The notes under the pieces were generated by a model. That model had not been told where the DNA came from. It did no database searches and was given only the letters and a program-made list of their open reading frames with translations. Positions 15,131-23,504 of a stretch of DNA of 44,827 bases are shown here, one piece after another; within the stretch, counting starts at the first letter, position 1, and each line of letters starts with the position of its first letter. The translations under genes were made by a program, and so were the position numbers. The stretch is from CAYMTV01 sp964393525 (lineage in GTDB: Bacteria; Patescibacteriota; Microgenomatia; Daviesbacterales; UBA10151). The stretch spans positions 1 through 44,827 of the forward strand of contig CAYMTV010000006.1 of the NCBI GenBank assembly GCA_964393525.1. Direction: 5' to 3'.

Positions 15131-16194
15131 GAAAAAGTATTCAAAACTTAGTGGAAATTGTAATACCTACCCATAATAGAACGGATTTTCTTAAAAGGGT
15201 TTTAGATTATTATGCCAAAACAGGTACACAGTTTAATTTTATTATTGCTGACTCAAGCAGTCCAAAAAATAAACTTTATAACAGAAAACTCATCAAATCA
15301 TATCCCACTTTAAAGATTTCTTATATAGACAGCTTTCCAGAAAACCTAGAGCAACATGTTAAGTTTAGCCAAATGGTTAAATTTATCAAATTAAAATATT
15401 GTGTCTTTTGTCCTGATGATGATTTTATTGTACCAAGCGGCATAAAAGAATGTGTTAAATTCTTAGAAAAAAACCCTGACTACTCCGCAGCCCACGGGAC
15501 TTATCTTGGGTTCTATTTATTCAAGGGGGTATTGGGTAATAAAAGTTTTTGGTGGAATTTCCGTTATTCCAATTCTTCAATAACTGCTGAGAGGGCTGGG
15601 AGAAGAGTATTTTCATATCTTTGTAATCTTAATTTAGTAATGTGGGCTGTACGAAGAACTAATCTTGTTAAATCTTGTTATAAGGAACTATCTAGGGTTA
15701 AGTTTGATCCTTTTCTGCTCTTAATGTATGGGGAGTTATTGCCTGATACCTTAACAGTGCTATTTGGAAAAGTAAAACGCTTAAAAACCCTATATGCAGC
15801 AAGGCAATATTTTTTTTCAATTGCTACCAACTATGTGACTTTAAATGATGCGGTCAACACGACGGAGTATCAAACTGAATATGCCAAGTTTAGGAGTTCA
15901 CTGGTTAAAAATTTAATCAAACTAGATAACCTGTCCCGCGGCCAAGCAATACAGACCATTGATTTAGCAATGGAGAGATATTTAAAATATTCATATCAAG
16001 AATATTTAGTTAATAAAGTAAACCGCACCTTTAGGTATTTTCCTTTAATACAAAAAATACTCAGGTTATTTCAGGCAATTTATTTATTCTCCAAAGACAA
16101 AACAAATCAGCTGGGAAAAGTTGACCAACCTTCTTCTAAATATTTTAATGATTTTGAAGTGATCCGTCAGATAGTTTTACAACACAATATATAA
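15127..16194 (+). CDS. GT-A glycosyltransferase (TIGR00180-like)
   Basis: This is a 355-residue cytosolic glycosyltransferase without signal peptide or clear transmembrane helix. The N-terminal GT2-like strand is IVIPTHNRTDFL (residues 11-22), followed by FIIADSSSPKN (38-48) and the metal-binding DXD as CPDDDFIVP (Asp97-Asp99). A segment FLEKNPDYSAAHGTYLGFYL follows. It is closely related to the gene at 21407 over its whole length, including the C-terminal LG-VD-PSSKYF-DF end. It overlaps the SDR before it by 4 bp and probably adds the sugar made by this part of the operon. Confidence 0.87.
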   Translation: MRKSIQNLVEIVIPTHNRTDFLKRVLDYYAKTGTQFNFIIADSSSPKNKLYNRKLIKSYPTLKISYIDSFPENLEQHVKFSQMVKFIKLKYCVFCPDDDFIVPSGIKECVKFLEKNPDYSAAHGTYLGFYLFKGVLGNKSFWWNFRYSNSSITAERAGRRVFSYLCNLNLVMWAVRRTNLVKSCYKELSRVKFDPFLLLMYGELLPDTLTVLFGKVKRLKTLYAARQYFFSIATNYVTLNDAVNTTEYQTEYAKFRSSLVKNLIKLDNLSRGQAIQTIDLAMERYLKYSYQEYLVNKVNRTFRYFPLIQKILRLFQAIYLFSKDKTNQLGKVDQPSSKYFNDFEVIRQIVLQHNI

Positions 16195-16196
16195 CT

Positions 16197-17216
16197 ATGA
16201 AAATACTCATTACAGGCGGGGCCGGGTTTATCGGGTCTCAACTTGGACTATATTTGGCTAATAAAAAGCATAACGTTACCTTGTTGGATAATCTTAGTTC
16301 CGGATATATTTACAACTTCGCTAAAAATAAGCAGTTGTTAAATAATTTTATATGCATGGACATACGAGATCCAAGCTTAGAAAAAGTTATGCAAGGAGTA
16401 GACGTTATATTTCATATCGCCGGATTTGTATCTTTACCTGGATGTAACGATGACCCATCGCAAGCTTATTCAATAAATGTGGCCGGCACGGCAAATGTTT
16501 TAGAGGCAGCTAGAAAAAACAACGTTAAAAAAATCATTTTTGCGTCAACTGCCGCCTTATATGAAAATGAAGAACTGCTCCCCTTTAGTGAGTCAGTCTC
16601 CCCTGCTCCGACGCTTATCTACGCCCAATCCAAAAAAGCTGCCGAGGATCTTTGTAAATCATATATCGATATGTACGGGATGGATATAACAATACTCCGA
16701 TTTTTTAATGTTTACGGCCCGCATATGGATTACCGCCCGCCTTCATATTTAATAAGTTATTTAATTGGCTGCTTGCTGAAAAAAGAGTCGCCAATTTTAC
16801 ATTCGAACGGTAAACAGGCCAGGGACTTTGTCTATGTGACAGATGTAGCCAGACTCTGTGAAATCACTATTCTCCATCCGAAATCCAAAAATGAGATATT
16901 TAATGTGGGTTCCGGAACTCAAATTACAGTTCAGGAAATTTTTGACTTAATTGCGCATTTTTTAGGCGAAAGTGGAGTTAAACCAGTCTATCGTGATCCG
17001 AAATTAATCTGGGAAAAATTCCCTAATCAATTTAAAGGCAAATATCCTATGGATCCAAAGTTTTTAAGAAAAGAGGTTAATAAAATTACTTTAGCTGATA
17101 TTTCCAAAGCTAAAAAAATATTAAATTGGAAAAGTAAAGTAAGTTTTAAACAAGGTCTTTTAAAAACAATTAATTACACTAAAAGAAAATTTAAGGAAAA
17201 AAATAATGATTATTAA
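16197..17216 (+). CDS. extended SDR, UDP-glucose 4-epimerase-like
   Basis: This is a 339-residue SDR with a textbook GGAGFIG NAD loop (residues 7-13), DNLSSG (31-36), HIAGFVS (73-79), ASTAALY (116-122), catalytic Tyr142/Lys146 (YAQSK) and RFFNVYGP. All catalytic residues are intact. The family includes UDP-hexose 4-epimerases and 4,6-dehydratases; overall style favours a 4-epimerase. The C terminus has an insertion rich in Lys/Pro (KLIWEKFPNQFKGKYPMDP), possibly substrate-specific. It starts 2 bp after the glycosyltransferase and overlaps the RmlC-like gene by 11 bp. Confidence 0.87.
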   Translation: MKILITGGAGFIGSQLGLYLANKKHNVTLLDNLSSGYIYNFAKNKQLLNNFICMDIRDPSLEKVMQGVDVIFHIAGFVSLPGCNDDPSQAYSINVAGTANVLEAARKNNVKKIIFASTAALYENEELLPFSESVSPAPTLIYAQSKKAAEDLCKSYIDMYGMDITILRFFNVYGPHMDYRPPSYLISYLIGCLLKKESPILHSNGKQARDFVYVTDVARLCEITILHPKSKNEIFNVGSGTQITVQEIFDLIAHFLGESGVKPVYRDPKLIWEKFPNQFKGKYPMDPKFLRKEVNKITLADISKAKKILNWKSKVSFKQGLLKTINYTKRKFKEKNNDY

Positions 17217-17772
17217 GGCGTTACGTATTAAAGGTGCATTTGAAATTCAGTTAAAACCAAATACGGATTCCCGCGGTTTTTTTATGAGGACTTATGATGA
17301 CAAGATGTTTGAAAATTTTGGCATTAATCAAAAATGGGTACAAGAAAGCCATTCATACAGCAAAAAAAAGTGGACTATAAGAGGGGTTCACTTTCAACAC
17401 CCCCCTAACTGCGAGACAAAATTAATTAGGGTAATTGAAGGAAGGATACTTTTTGCCATTGTTGATTTAAGATTGGATTCAAAAACATTTGGTAAATGGA
17501 TTCAGATAGTAGTATCTGAAAGAAAGAAAAATATGATTTACATACCAAAAGGATGTGCTCCCTGTATGTGTACACTAACCGAAAACTGTCAAATTCTTTA
17601 TAAGATGGATCAGTTTTTTACTCCCGAAAGCTATGACAATATTAGATGGGATGACCCTGATTTGGCAATAAAATGGCCTGTTAAAATTCCAGCTGATATT
17701 TCAGAAAGGGATGCAAATGCTCAAAGCTTTAAAGAATTTATAAAAAAATATGGAGGCTTAAAAATAAGATGA
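17206..17772 (+). CDS. RmlC-family keto-sugar 3,5-epimerase with altered active-site loop
   Basis: This is a 188-residue cupin of the dTDP-4-dehydrorhamnose 3,5-epimerase family. Residues aligned with the RmlC active site are kept: His62 (RGVHFQ), Lys72 (ETKLIRV), Tyr132 (ILYK) and Asp169 (SERDA). The conserved GFAHGF loop is GCAPCM (residues 116-121), losing its histidine, and the usual second tyrosine of the YY pair is Phe138. Such changes may make it a mono-epimerase or change the sugar; the heptose genes upstream recall the GDP-heptose epimerases of Campylobacter. AAGGA about 9 bases before the ATG is a plausible ribosome-binding site. Coding overlaps the SDR upstream by 11 bp. Confidence 0.88.
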   Translation: MIIKALRIKGAFEIQLKPNTDSRGFFMRTYDDKMFENFGINQKWVQESHSYSKKKWTIRGVHFQHPPNCETKLIRVIEGRILFAIVDLRLDSKTFGKWIQIVVSERKKNMIYIPKGCAPCMCTLTENCQILYKMDQFFTPESYDNIRWDDPDLAIKWPVKIPADISERDANAQSFKEFIKKYGGLKIR

Positions 17773-18659
17773 GAATATTTCTTACCGGGGGCACCGGATT
17801 TATTGGTAGGTTAGTTGTTAAAAAACTAGACGATGGAAAGAATCAGCTCCTCTTACTAGTTCGGGATCCAAATAATCTTAATCCATCTGGTAACATCTCC
17901 TTAATAAGAAGCAACCTTGCTTCTATAAATAAATGGGAAAAAACTTTAAAAGATTTTAAGCCAAATACAGCTATTCATCTTGCCTGGGAAGGCATTCCTG
18001 ATTACGGCCCAAAACAAAGCATTAAAAATTTAATTTATGGATTAAATTTAATAGAATTTCTTGCAAAAATTGGTTGTAAAACTTTTTTAGGTGCTGGAAG
18101 CTTATGGGAATATGGAAATCAATCGGGGAAATTAGATGAAAAGACACTAATTAAACCATTTAATGCATTTACAGCTGCCAAAAATTCTATGCATCTTTTA
18201 GGAAGAGAGCTTGCGGAAAATTATAATATGCTTTTTATCTGGACTAGGTTATTTTATGTCTATGGTCCTGGACAAAAGAATAGTTCCTTAGTCTCTTATC
18301 TAATAAATTGCGCCAAAGAAAATACACAACCGGAGATAAGAAATCCAAAAGCTAAAAATGATTTTGTTTATGTTGAGGACGTTGCTGATGCAATTTACAA
18401 ACTAGTCATGAAATGTGATAAGAGTGATGTATTTAATATCGGCTCAGGAAAACTAACCAGTGTACAGAGTATAACACAGAAAATATTTTCATTTTTTGGA
18501 ACTAAACTATCATATAGGCTCGCAAAACAAGAACAGATGGATTCTCTTTCGGCTTTCTATGCCGATATTTCAAAAATCAAAAGACAGATCGGCTGGGTAC
18601 CTAAAGTTGATATTGATAAAGGTATCAAAAAAACAATCGAACAATTTTCTAGTTTATGA
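17769..18659 (+). CDS. extended SDR with Tyr-to-Phe change in the catalytic motif
   Basis: This is a 296-residue SDR with NAD loop GGTGFIG (residues 7-13), HLAWEGIPDYG (70-80), GAGSLWEYG (108-116) and RLFYVYGPGQ. The YxxxK motif reads FTAAK (Phe134, Lys138), so the proton-donating tyrosine is missing. Either another residue acts, or the protein binds NAD and sugar without normal catalysis. It starts ATGA inside the stop of the RmlC-like gene and ends ATGA in the start of the next SDR, so it is translated together with both. Dehydratase, reductase and non-catalytic partner roles all remain possible. Confidence 0.85.
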   Translation: MRIFLTGGTGFIGRLVVKKLDDGKNQLLLLVRDPNNLNPSGNISLIRSNLASINKWEKTLKDFKPNTAIHLAWEGIPDYGPKQSIKNLIYGLNLIEFLAKIGCKTFLGAGSLWEYGNQSGKLDEKTLIKPFNAFTAAKNSMHLLGRELAENYNMLFIWTRLFYVYGPGQKNSSLVSYLINCAKENTQPEIRNPKAKNDFVYVEDVADAIYKLVMKCDKSDVFNIGSGKLTSVQSITQKIFSFFGTKLSYRLAKQEQMDSLSAFYADISKIKRQIGWVPKVDIDKGIKKTIEQFSSL

Positions 18660-20269
18660 AAAAAATTTTAGTCACAGGTGCCCAAAGTTATATTGGTAGC
18701 GTATTGACGCCTTTTCTAATAAAAAATGGCTATGAATGTATCGGCATTGATGCAGGTTTTATTAAAGACTGCAAGCTTTATCCTGGCAAAGATGCAAAAA
18801 TGATTTATAAAGACGCAAGGGATCTTTCAGAAAAAGATCTTAACGGCTTTGATATTGTTGTATATCTCGCAGGAATATCAAATGACCCTTTTAAAAATTT
18901 CGACCCTAAAAAAGTTTATGATCCTGTAAGACAACATACCATCAGGACAGCAAAGCTTTGCAAAAAACTAGGCATTAAATTTATTTTTTCCTCCAGCTGT
19001 TCGGTCTATGGCAAAGGAACAGATGATTTAATGAGTGAAGAATCTAAAGTTTTTCCTCAAACACCTTATTCTCTAAACAAACTACAGATTGAACAGGACC
19101 TCATAAAACTTTCTGATAAAGGATTTGTACCAATTGTATTTAGGTTTGCAACTGTTTTCGGGCTATCCCCAAGAATGAGGTTTGATTTAGTTGTGAATAT
19201 GTTTACTGCGATGGCATTTACAACCAAAAAAATAATTCTGAATTCTGATGGAAAGGCTTGGAGACCATTGGTACATATAGAAGATGTTTGTAAAGCAATT
19301 AAATTTGGCATTGATCATAAAACCTCAGGTAACAAACCAATCATTTTAAACGTAGGAAGTTCGTCTTTAAATTACCAAATAATCGATTTAGCTAAAATGG
19401 TCCAAAAAATAATTCCGGATTGTAAAATCAGTTTCCTAAACCAAATTAAATCAGCTCCGAAGGAATTAATTCAAGATAGAAAAATCCAGGATGGGGTTGA
19501 TAGCCGAAATTACAAAATTTCTTTTGTCAAGATTCGGAAAGTTTTTGAAGGGTTTGAATGCGACTATACTATCCAAAAAGGCATCCAGCAAATGGTAAAT
19601 AAATTTAAGCAGTTGAAATTAACCAAAAAGGATTTTGAGGATATAAATTATTACAGACTGCAAAAATTCGAGTCCTTAATTAAAGCCGGTCTAATTACTG
19701 AGCAGTTAAAATGGATTAAAAAGCCGAATTTTAATGAACTAAATATAGAAACAAATCATCTTAGCTTAAGATTATTCAAAGAAAGCGATATCACCGCAGC
19801 TTATGTTAAGGCTTTAAACTCTCCTGAAATTATTGGCTTAACTGAATCGAGATACCGAACTTGGAATAAAATTCAAGTCACAGAGTATGTTAAAAATAAA
19901 GGCAACATTCCGGGAGAATCAATATTAATCGGTATTTTTCTTAAGGGTAAACGTAAGCATCACATTGGTAATATTCGGCTTCATTCCTTTAGCGACTACA
20001 ACAAAAGAGTAGAAGTTGGAATCTTAATTTGGAATAAAAGGGAGTGGGGTAAAAATTACGGCACTGAAGCTTTAGAAGCATTAGCAGATTATATTTTTAC
20101 CCATCTTGGACTACATAAAGTTTGTGCAGAATATTATTCGATTAATAAAGGATCTGCTAAAATGTTTAAAAAATTAGGGTTTAGAGTTGAGGGCGTTTTT
20201 AAGGATCATTTTTTTGCTGATGGTAGATTTATTGACGCGGTTAGAGTTGCAAAATATAATCCAAACTAA
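18656..20269 (+). CDS. bifunctional SDR - GNAT N-acetyltransferase fusion
   Basis: This 537-residue protein has an extended SDR domain (about residues 1-345) with GAQSYIG (8-14), SSSCSVYG (112-119) and catalytic Tyr138/Lys142 (YSLNK). A RimJ/RimL-type GNAT domain (about 360-535) follows, with an acetyl-CoA loop in REWGKNYGTEAL and LHKVCAEYYSINKGSAKMFKKLGFR. The next gene is a PLP sugar aminotransferase, so a simple model is: the SDR makes or uses a keto sugar, the aminotransferase adds the amine, and the GNAT half acylates it. The SDR half is paralogous to 10696-11733. The reading frame runs through the junction with no stop, so this is a true fusion rather than two genes. Confidence 0.9.
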   Translation: MKKILVTGAQSYIGSVLTPFLIKNGYECIGIDAGFIKDCKLYPGKDAKMIYKDARDLSEKDLNGFDIVVYLAGISNDPFKNFDPKKVYDPVRQHTIRTAKLCKKLGIKFIFSSSCSVYGKGTDDLMSEESKVFPQTPYSLNKLQIEQDLIKLSDKGFVPIVFRFATVFGLSPRMRFDLVVNMFTAMAFTTKKIILNSDGKAWRPLVHIEDVCKAIKFGIDHKTSGNKPIILNVGSSSLNYQIIDLAKMVQKIIPDCKISFLNQIKSAPKELIQDRKIQDGVDSRNYKISFVKIRKVFEGFECDYTIQKGIQQMVNKFKQLKLTKKDFEDINYYRLQKFESLIKAGLITEQLKWIKKPNFNELNIETNHLSLRLFKESDITAAYVKALNSPEIIGLTESRYRTWNKIQVTEYVKNKGNIPGESILIGIFLKGKRKHHIGNIRLHSFSDYNKRVEVGILIWNKREWGKNYGTEALEALADYIFTHLGLHKVCAEYYSINKGSAKMFKKLGFRVEGVFKDHFFADGRFIDAVRVAKYNPN

Positions 20270-20270
20270 A

Positions 20271-21410
20271 ATGAAAAAAATACCTTCTGCTGGTCCTTCA
20301 ATTACAAAAAAAGAAATTGACTTAGTCACCGAAGCAATCAAGTACGGCTGGTATGAAAAGCGCAATATGCATATTAATCAGATTGTAAAAGAGTTCTCGC
20401 AATACACTGGTATTAAATACTGCTATCCTACTGTTAATTGCACCTCAGCTATACATTTAGCATTACTGGCTTTAAGAATTGGCCCAGGAGATGAGGTGAT
20501 TGTTCCGGATGTAACCTGGGTTGCGTCGGTGGCTCCGATCCATTATGTCGGAGCCACTCCAATTTTTGCAGATATTGAAGAGGATAGTTGGTGTTTATCG
20601 CCTGAGTCTTTTGAAAGATTGATTACACCCAAAACTAAAGCTGTACTGGTAGTAGACCTTTACGGCAACATGCCGGACTGGGATAAAATCTTAAAAATTG
20701 CTAAGGAACATAAGATAAAAATCATTGAAGATGCAGCTGAAGCCATGGGCTCTTTTTACAAGGGTAAGCCGGCGGGTAGTTTTGGTGATATCTCAGCTTT
20801 TAGTTTTAACGCCACAAAAATTATGATTTCCGGGCAGGGCGGAATGGCTGTTACAAACAATAAAAAATGGTTCGAACGATTTGAGATTCTAGCCCATCAT
20901 GGCATGCTTCCATATAATAAGAAAACTTTTTGGTCTGTTGAGATAGGTTACAATTACCTCTGGACTAATATCCAGGCAGCTCTAGCCCTTGGGCAATTAC
21001 GAAGGCTTAATGAGCTTGTTACTAAAAAAAGAAAGATTTTTGCATGGTATAAAAAAAGGCTTGAAGGAATTGTGGAGATCAAGCTAAACCATGAGAGTAA
21101 AGGGACTAAGAGTACCTATTGGATAATAAACGCCTACCTAAGTGGAAAATATAAAATTAAAAAGGAAAAAATTATGGAGGCTTTTAAAAAATTCAATATC
21201 GATACAAGACCGTTTTTTTATCCAGTAAGCTCGCAACCAGCTTATGCCAAATATACTAAAGGTAAAAATTACAAAAAACAAAATATAATTTCTTACAAAA
21301 TTTCACCTTTTATAATCAGCCTGCCCTATTCTCTTGAGCTTAAAGAAGCTGATATTGACTATGTTTGTAGGGTGTTTTTAAAAATTCTTAATGGTCTTAA
21401 AATCTCATGA
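20271..21410 (+). CDS. DegT/DnrJ/EryC1/StrS-family sugar aminotransferase
   Basis: This is a 379-residue PLP enzyme that transaminates nucleotide keto sugars, usually with glutamate. The Schiff-base lysine is Lys183 in SFNATKIM, and Asp154 (IIEDAAEA) contacts the PLP nitrogen, so unlike the two His-type paralogues at 3991-5220 and 7698-8936 this is a genuine aminotransferase. Perosamine-synthase-like enzymes are the closest style. I chose ATG 20271, one base after the preceding stop, because the family starts near KKIPSAGPSIT; an in-frame ATG at 20187 lies inside the GNAT domain. It overlaps the following glycosyltransferase by 4 bp. Confidence 0.92.
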   Translation: MKKIPSAGPSITKKEIDLVTEAIKYGWYEKRNMHINQIVKEFSQYTGIKYCYPTVNCTSAIHLALLALRIGPGDEVIVPDVTWVASVAPIHYVGATPIFADIEEDSWCLSPESFERLITPKTKAVLVVDLYGNMPDWDKILKIAKEHKIKIIEDAAEAMGSFYKGKPAGSFGDISAFSFNATKIMISGQGGMAVTNNKKWFERFEILAHHGMLPYNKKTFWSVEIGYNYLWTNIQAALALGQLRRLNELVTKKRKIFAWYKKRLEGIVEIKLNHESKGTKSTYWIINAYLSGKYKIKKEKIMEAFKKFNIDTRPFFYPVSSQPAYAKYTKGKNYKKQNIISYKISPFIISLPYSLELKEADIDYVCRVFLKILNGLKIS

Positions 21411-22444
21411 GTAACCTCGATTTAATAATCCCTACTTTTAACCGGCCTGAATTTCTTAGTCGGATTTTGGATTACTACAATAATTATAATGTAGACTATA
21501 ATATTATAATTGCTGATTCAAGCAGTACTGCGAATAAAATTCGTAATAAAAAGGTTATCGCTTTATTTCCTAAACTAAATATTTCTTATATTAAATTCTC
21601 TTCAAAACTACCTTCCCACATAAAATTTGGGATTATGGTAAAAAAAGCTCGTAGTAAATACGTCTGTTTTTGTCCGGATGATGATTTTATCATTCCTAAT
21701 GGAATCGATGCGGCTGTAAAGTTTCTTGAAAAAAACCCAGACTATGCAACCGCTCACGGCACTTACATCTCTTTTTATCTTTACAAAGGGTTTTTTGGAA
21801 TTAAACTTTGGTGGAGATTTATCTATCCTTTTACCACGATCAACTCTTCCAGTCCATTAGTAAGATTAATTAATCACCTAAAAAGTTACTACCAGGTTTT
21901 ATGGGCAGTCAGAAGGACTGAAGTAGCAAAAAAAAGCTATAAAGAATTTTTAAAATCCAAAGTTAACCCTTATCTTTTTGGAGAACTGCTACCGGACATG
22001 CTGACTTTAATTTTTGGTAAAATGAAACGTCTAAATACTCTCTACTCTGCCAGACAAGCTTTTTCTACTTCATATAGTTACTGGCCCAGTTTACTAGATT
22101 CTAGAAAAACTAAGGTTTATGATCAAGAATATGATAAATTCAAAAAGTGCCTGACTACGAATTTAGCAAAATTTGGCTTCTCCAAGTCCGAGTCCTCTAA
22201 TATAATTGATTTAAAAATGAAGGCATATTTAAAAACAACAATTCAGGAACATTTAACCGGCAGAATAAACCTAATATTAAAACGCCTTCCTCCAAGCATA
22301 GATAAATTTGTCAGGCTATTGCATGTAAAATACCTTTTCTCAAAAACCAGTTCTGACCCTACAGGCGCAATCAACCATCCCTCATCTAAATATTTTGACG
22401 ACTTTAATACTCTACGTAAGATTATTTTCAAACATAATATATGA
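21407..22444 (+). CDS. GT-A glycosyltransferase (TIGR00180-like), paralogue of 15127
   Basis: This 345-residue cytosolic glycosyltransferase has IIPTFNRPEFL (residues 7-17), IIIADSSS (33-40) and the DXD motif CPDDDFIIP (Asp91-Asp93). FLEKNPDYATAHGTYISFYL follows, nearly the same as in the 15127 gene. The C-terminal TGAINHPSSKYFDDF segment also matches. The pair therefore arose by duplication and probably transfers two related but different sugars. It overlaps the aminotransferase before it and the next gene after it by 4 bp each (ATGA). Confidence 0.87.
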   Translation: MSNLDLIIPTFNRPEFLSRILDYYNNYNVDYNIIIADSSSTANKIRNKKVIALFPKLNISYIKFSSKLPSHIKFGIMVKKARSKYVCFCPDDDFIIPNGIDAAVKFLEKNPDYATAHGTYISFYLYKGFFGIKLWWRFIYPFTTINSSSPLVRLINHLKSYYQVLWAVRRTEVAKKSYKEFLKSKVNPYLFGELLPDMLTLIFGKMKRLNTLYSARQAFSTSYSYWPSLLDSRKTKVYDQEYDKFKKCLTTNLAKFGFSKSESSNIIDLKMKAYLKTTIQEHLTGRINLILKRLPPSIDKFVRLLHVKYLFSKTSSDPTGAINHPSSKYFDDFNTLRKIIFKHNI

Positions 22445-23463
22445 ATTTTAAAAAAACCGTCAAAAAGGCATTCTATACTTTCCATAAAAATCCCCTTTCA
22501 AAACTCCTTTTTGAAAAAGAAATCCGGAAACGCTCAAAATTACCTCTTACCGATATTGAAAACTTATCCAAACATATTAATCTATTTTCCCCTTATACTA
22601 ACGAATTGCAACCAGTTAACGACTGGTATGGCCATGCTTCGACCCTAAAAAAATTCTTAGGTCTTCCTCAAAATTACCAGTTCAAATTTATTATTGAGCA
22701 TGGTACATATTTTTCAGACCAGGTTGCAGATGTTGAGCTGGAAGTAGATTTACCATCGTTTTTAACTTACAGCCCTTACCGCGCCAAGGTTTTAAAAAGA
22801 GTCAAAAAATATACCTTTGCAATCGGACCATTCATCCATTATGCAAATCATTATCTTAGCGAGGAGGAGTTGAGGAAAGAAAAAAAACGCTTAGGAAAAA
22901 CCGTTCTGTTTTTCCCTTTCCACTCACTTGCAAATTTAGATAATGAGTATGATATGGGGCTATCTTTAAAAAAAATAACAGCAATTGCTAAAGGATATCA
23001 AACAATCCGGGTCTGTATTTATTGGAAGGATGTGTTACTCGGGAAACATAAATATTACCAAAGTAAGGGACTTACATGTGTAACAGCAGGACATATTCTA
23101 GATCCTTTTTTTCTTTCCCGGTTAAAAAGCATTATTGCAAACAGCGACTTAACAATCGCCAATGATGCCTCTACACCATTAAGCTACTCTATCTATATGA
23201 ATAAGCCACAAATCATTTTTCTAGAGCGTCCTAAAATGGGCAAAAACAAATATTTTGATAAAATTATGAAGGAGTATTGGTCCTCTAAACCATACAACCA
23301 GATAGTTGATGAATTTTCTAAAATCCAATTTTTAATCAATGCCAAGAAACGAAGGTTAGCTAATAATTATTGCGGTACAAGTAAGGTACTCACCAAAGAT
23401 AAGTTGTTAAAACTTGTTGAAGAAAGCGAAAAAATATTTCAAAACTATAAAAGCGGCATTTGA
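22441..23463 (+). CDS. putative GT-B-like polysaccharide glycosyltransferase, family not assigned
   Basis: This is a 340-residue soluble protein of a type found in polysaccharide loci, but I cannot name its family. Visible blocks are FIIEHGTYFSD (residues 83-93), IGPFIHYANHYL (128-139), TVLFFPFHSLANLD (154-167), IRVCIYWKD (189-197), VTAGHILDPFFLSRLKS (214-230) and IANSDLTIANDASTPLSY (232-249). The last resembles the C-terminal donor site of GT-B enzymes, where a late-fold segment recognises the nucleotide sugar. It sits between a glycosyltransferase and a C-methyltransferase and starts with an ATGA overlap. A sugar-phosphate or non-sugar transferase role cannot be excluded. Confidence 0.7.
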   Translation: MNFKKTVKKAFYTFHKNPLSKLLFEKEIRKRSKLPLTDIENLSKHINLFSPYTNELQPVNDWYGHASTLKKFLGLPQNYQFKFIIEHGTYFSDQVADVELEVDLPSFLTYSPYRAKVLKRVKKYTFAIGPFIHYANHYLSEEELRKEKKRLGKTVLFFPFHSLANLDNEYDMGLSLKKITAIAKGYQTIRVCIYWKDVLLGKHKYYQSKGLTCVTAGHILDPFFLSRLKSIIANSDLTIANDASTPLSYSIYMNKPQIIFLERPKMGKNKYFDKIMKEYWSSKPYNQIVDEFSKIQFLINAKKRRLANNYCGTSKVLTKDKLLKLVEESEKIFQNYKSGI

Positions 23464-23504
23464 CTATGATTACCTTTATATTTAGAATCAGTTAACAAAA
23501 TTAT

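Noticed and set aside
20187..20270. ATG at 20187 as start of the aminotransferase
   Set aside because: The extra 28 residues are the GNAT coding region read in another frame; ATG 20271 fits the family and the one-base spacing.
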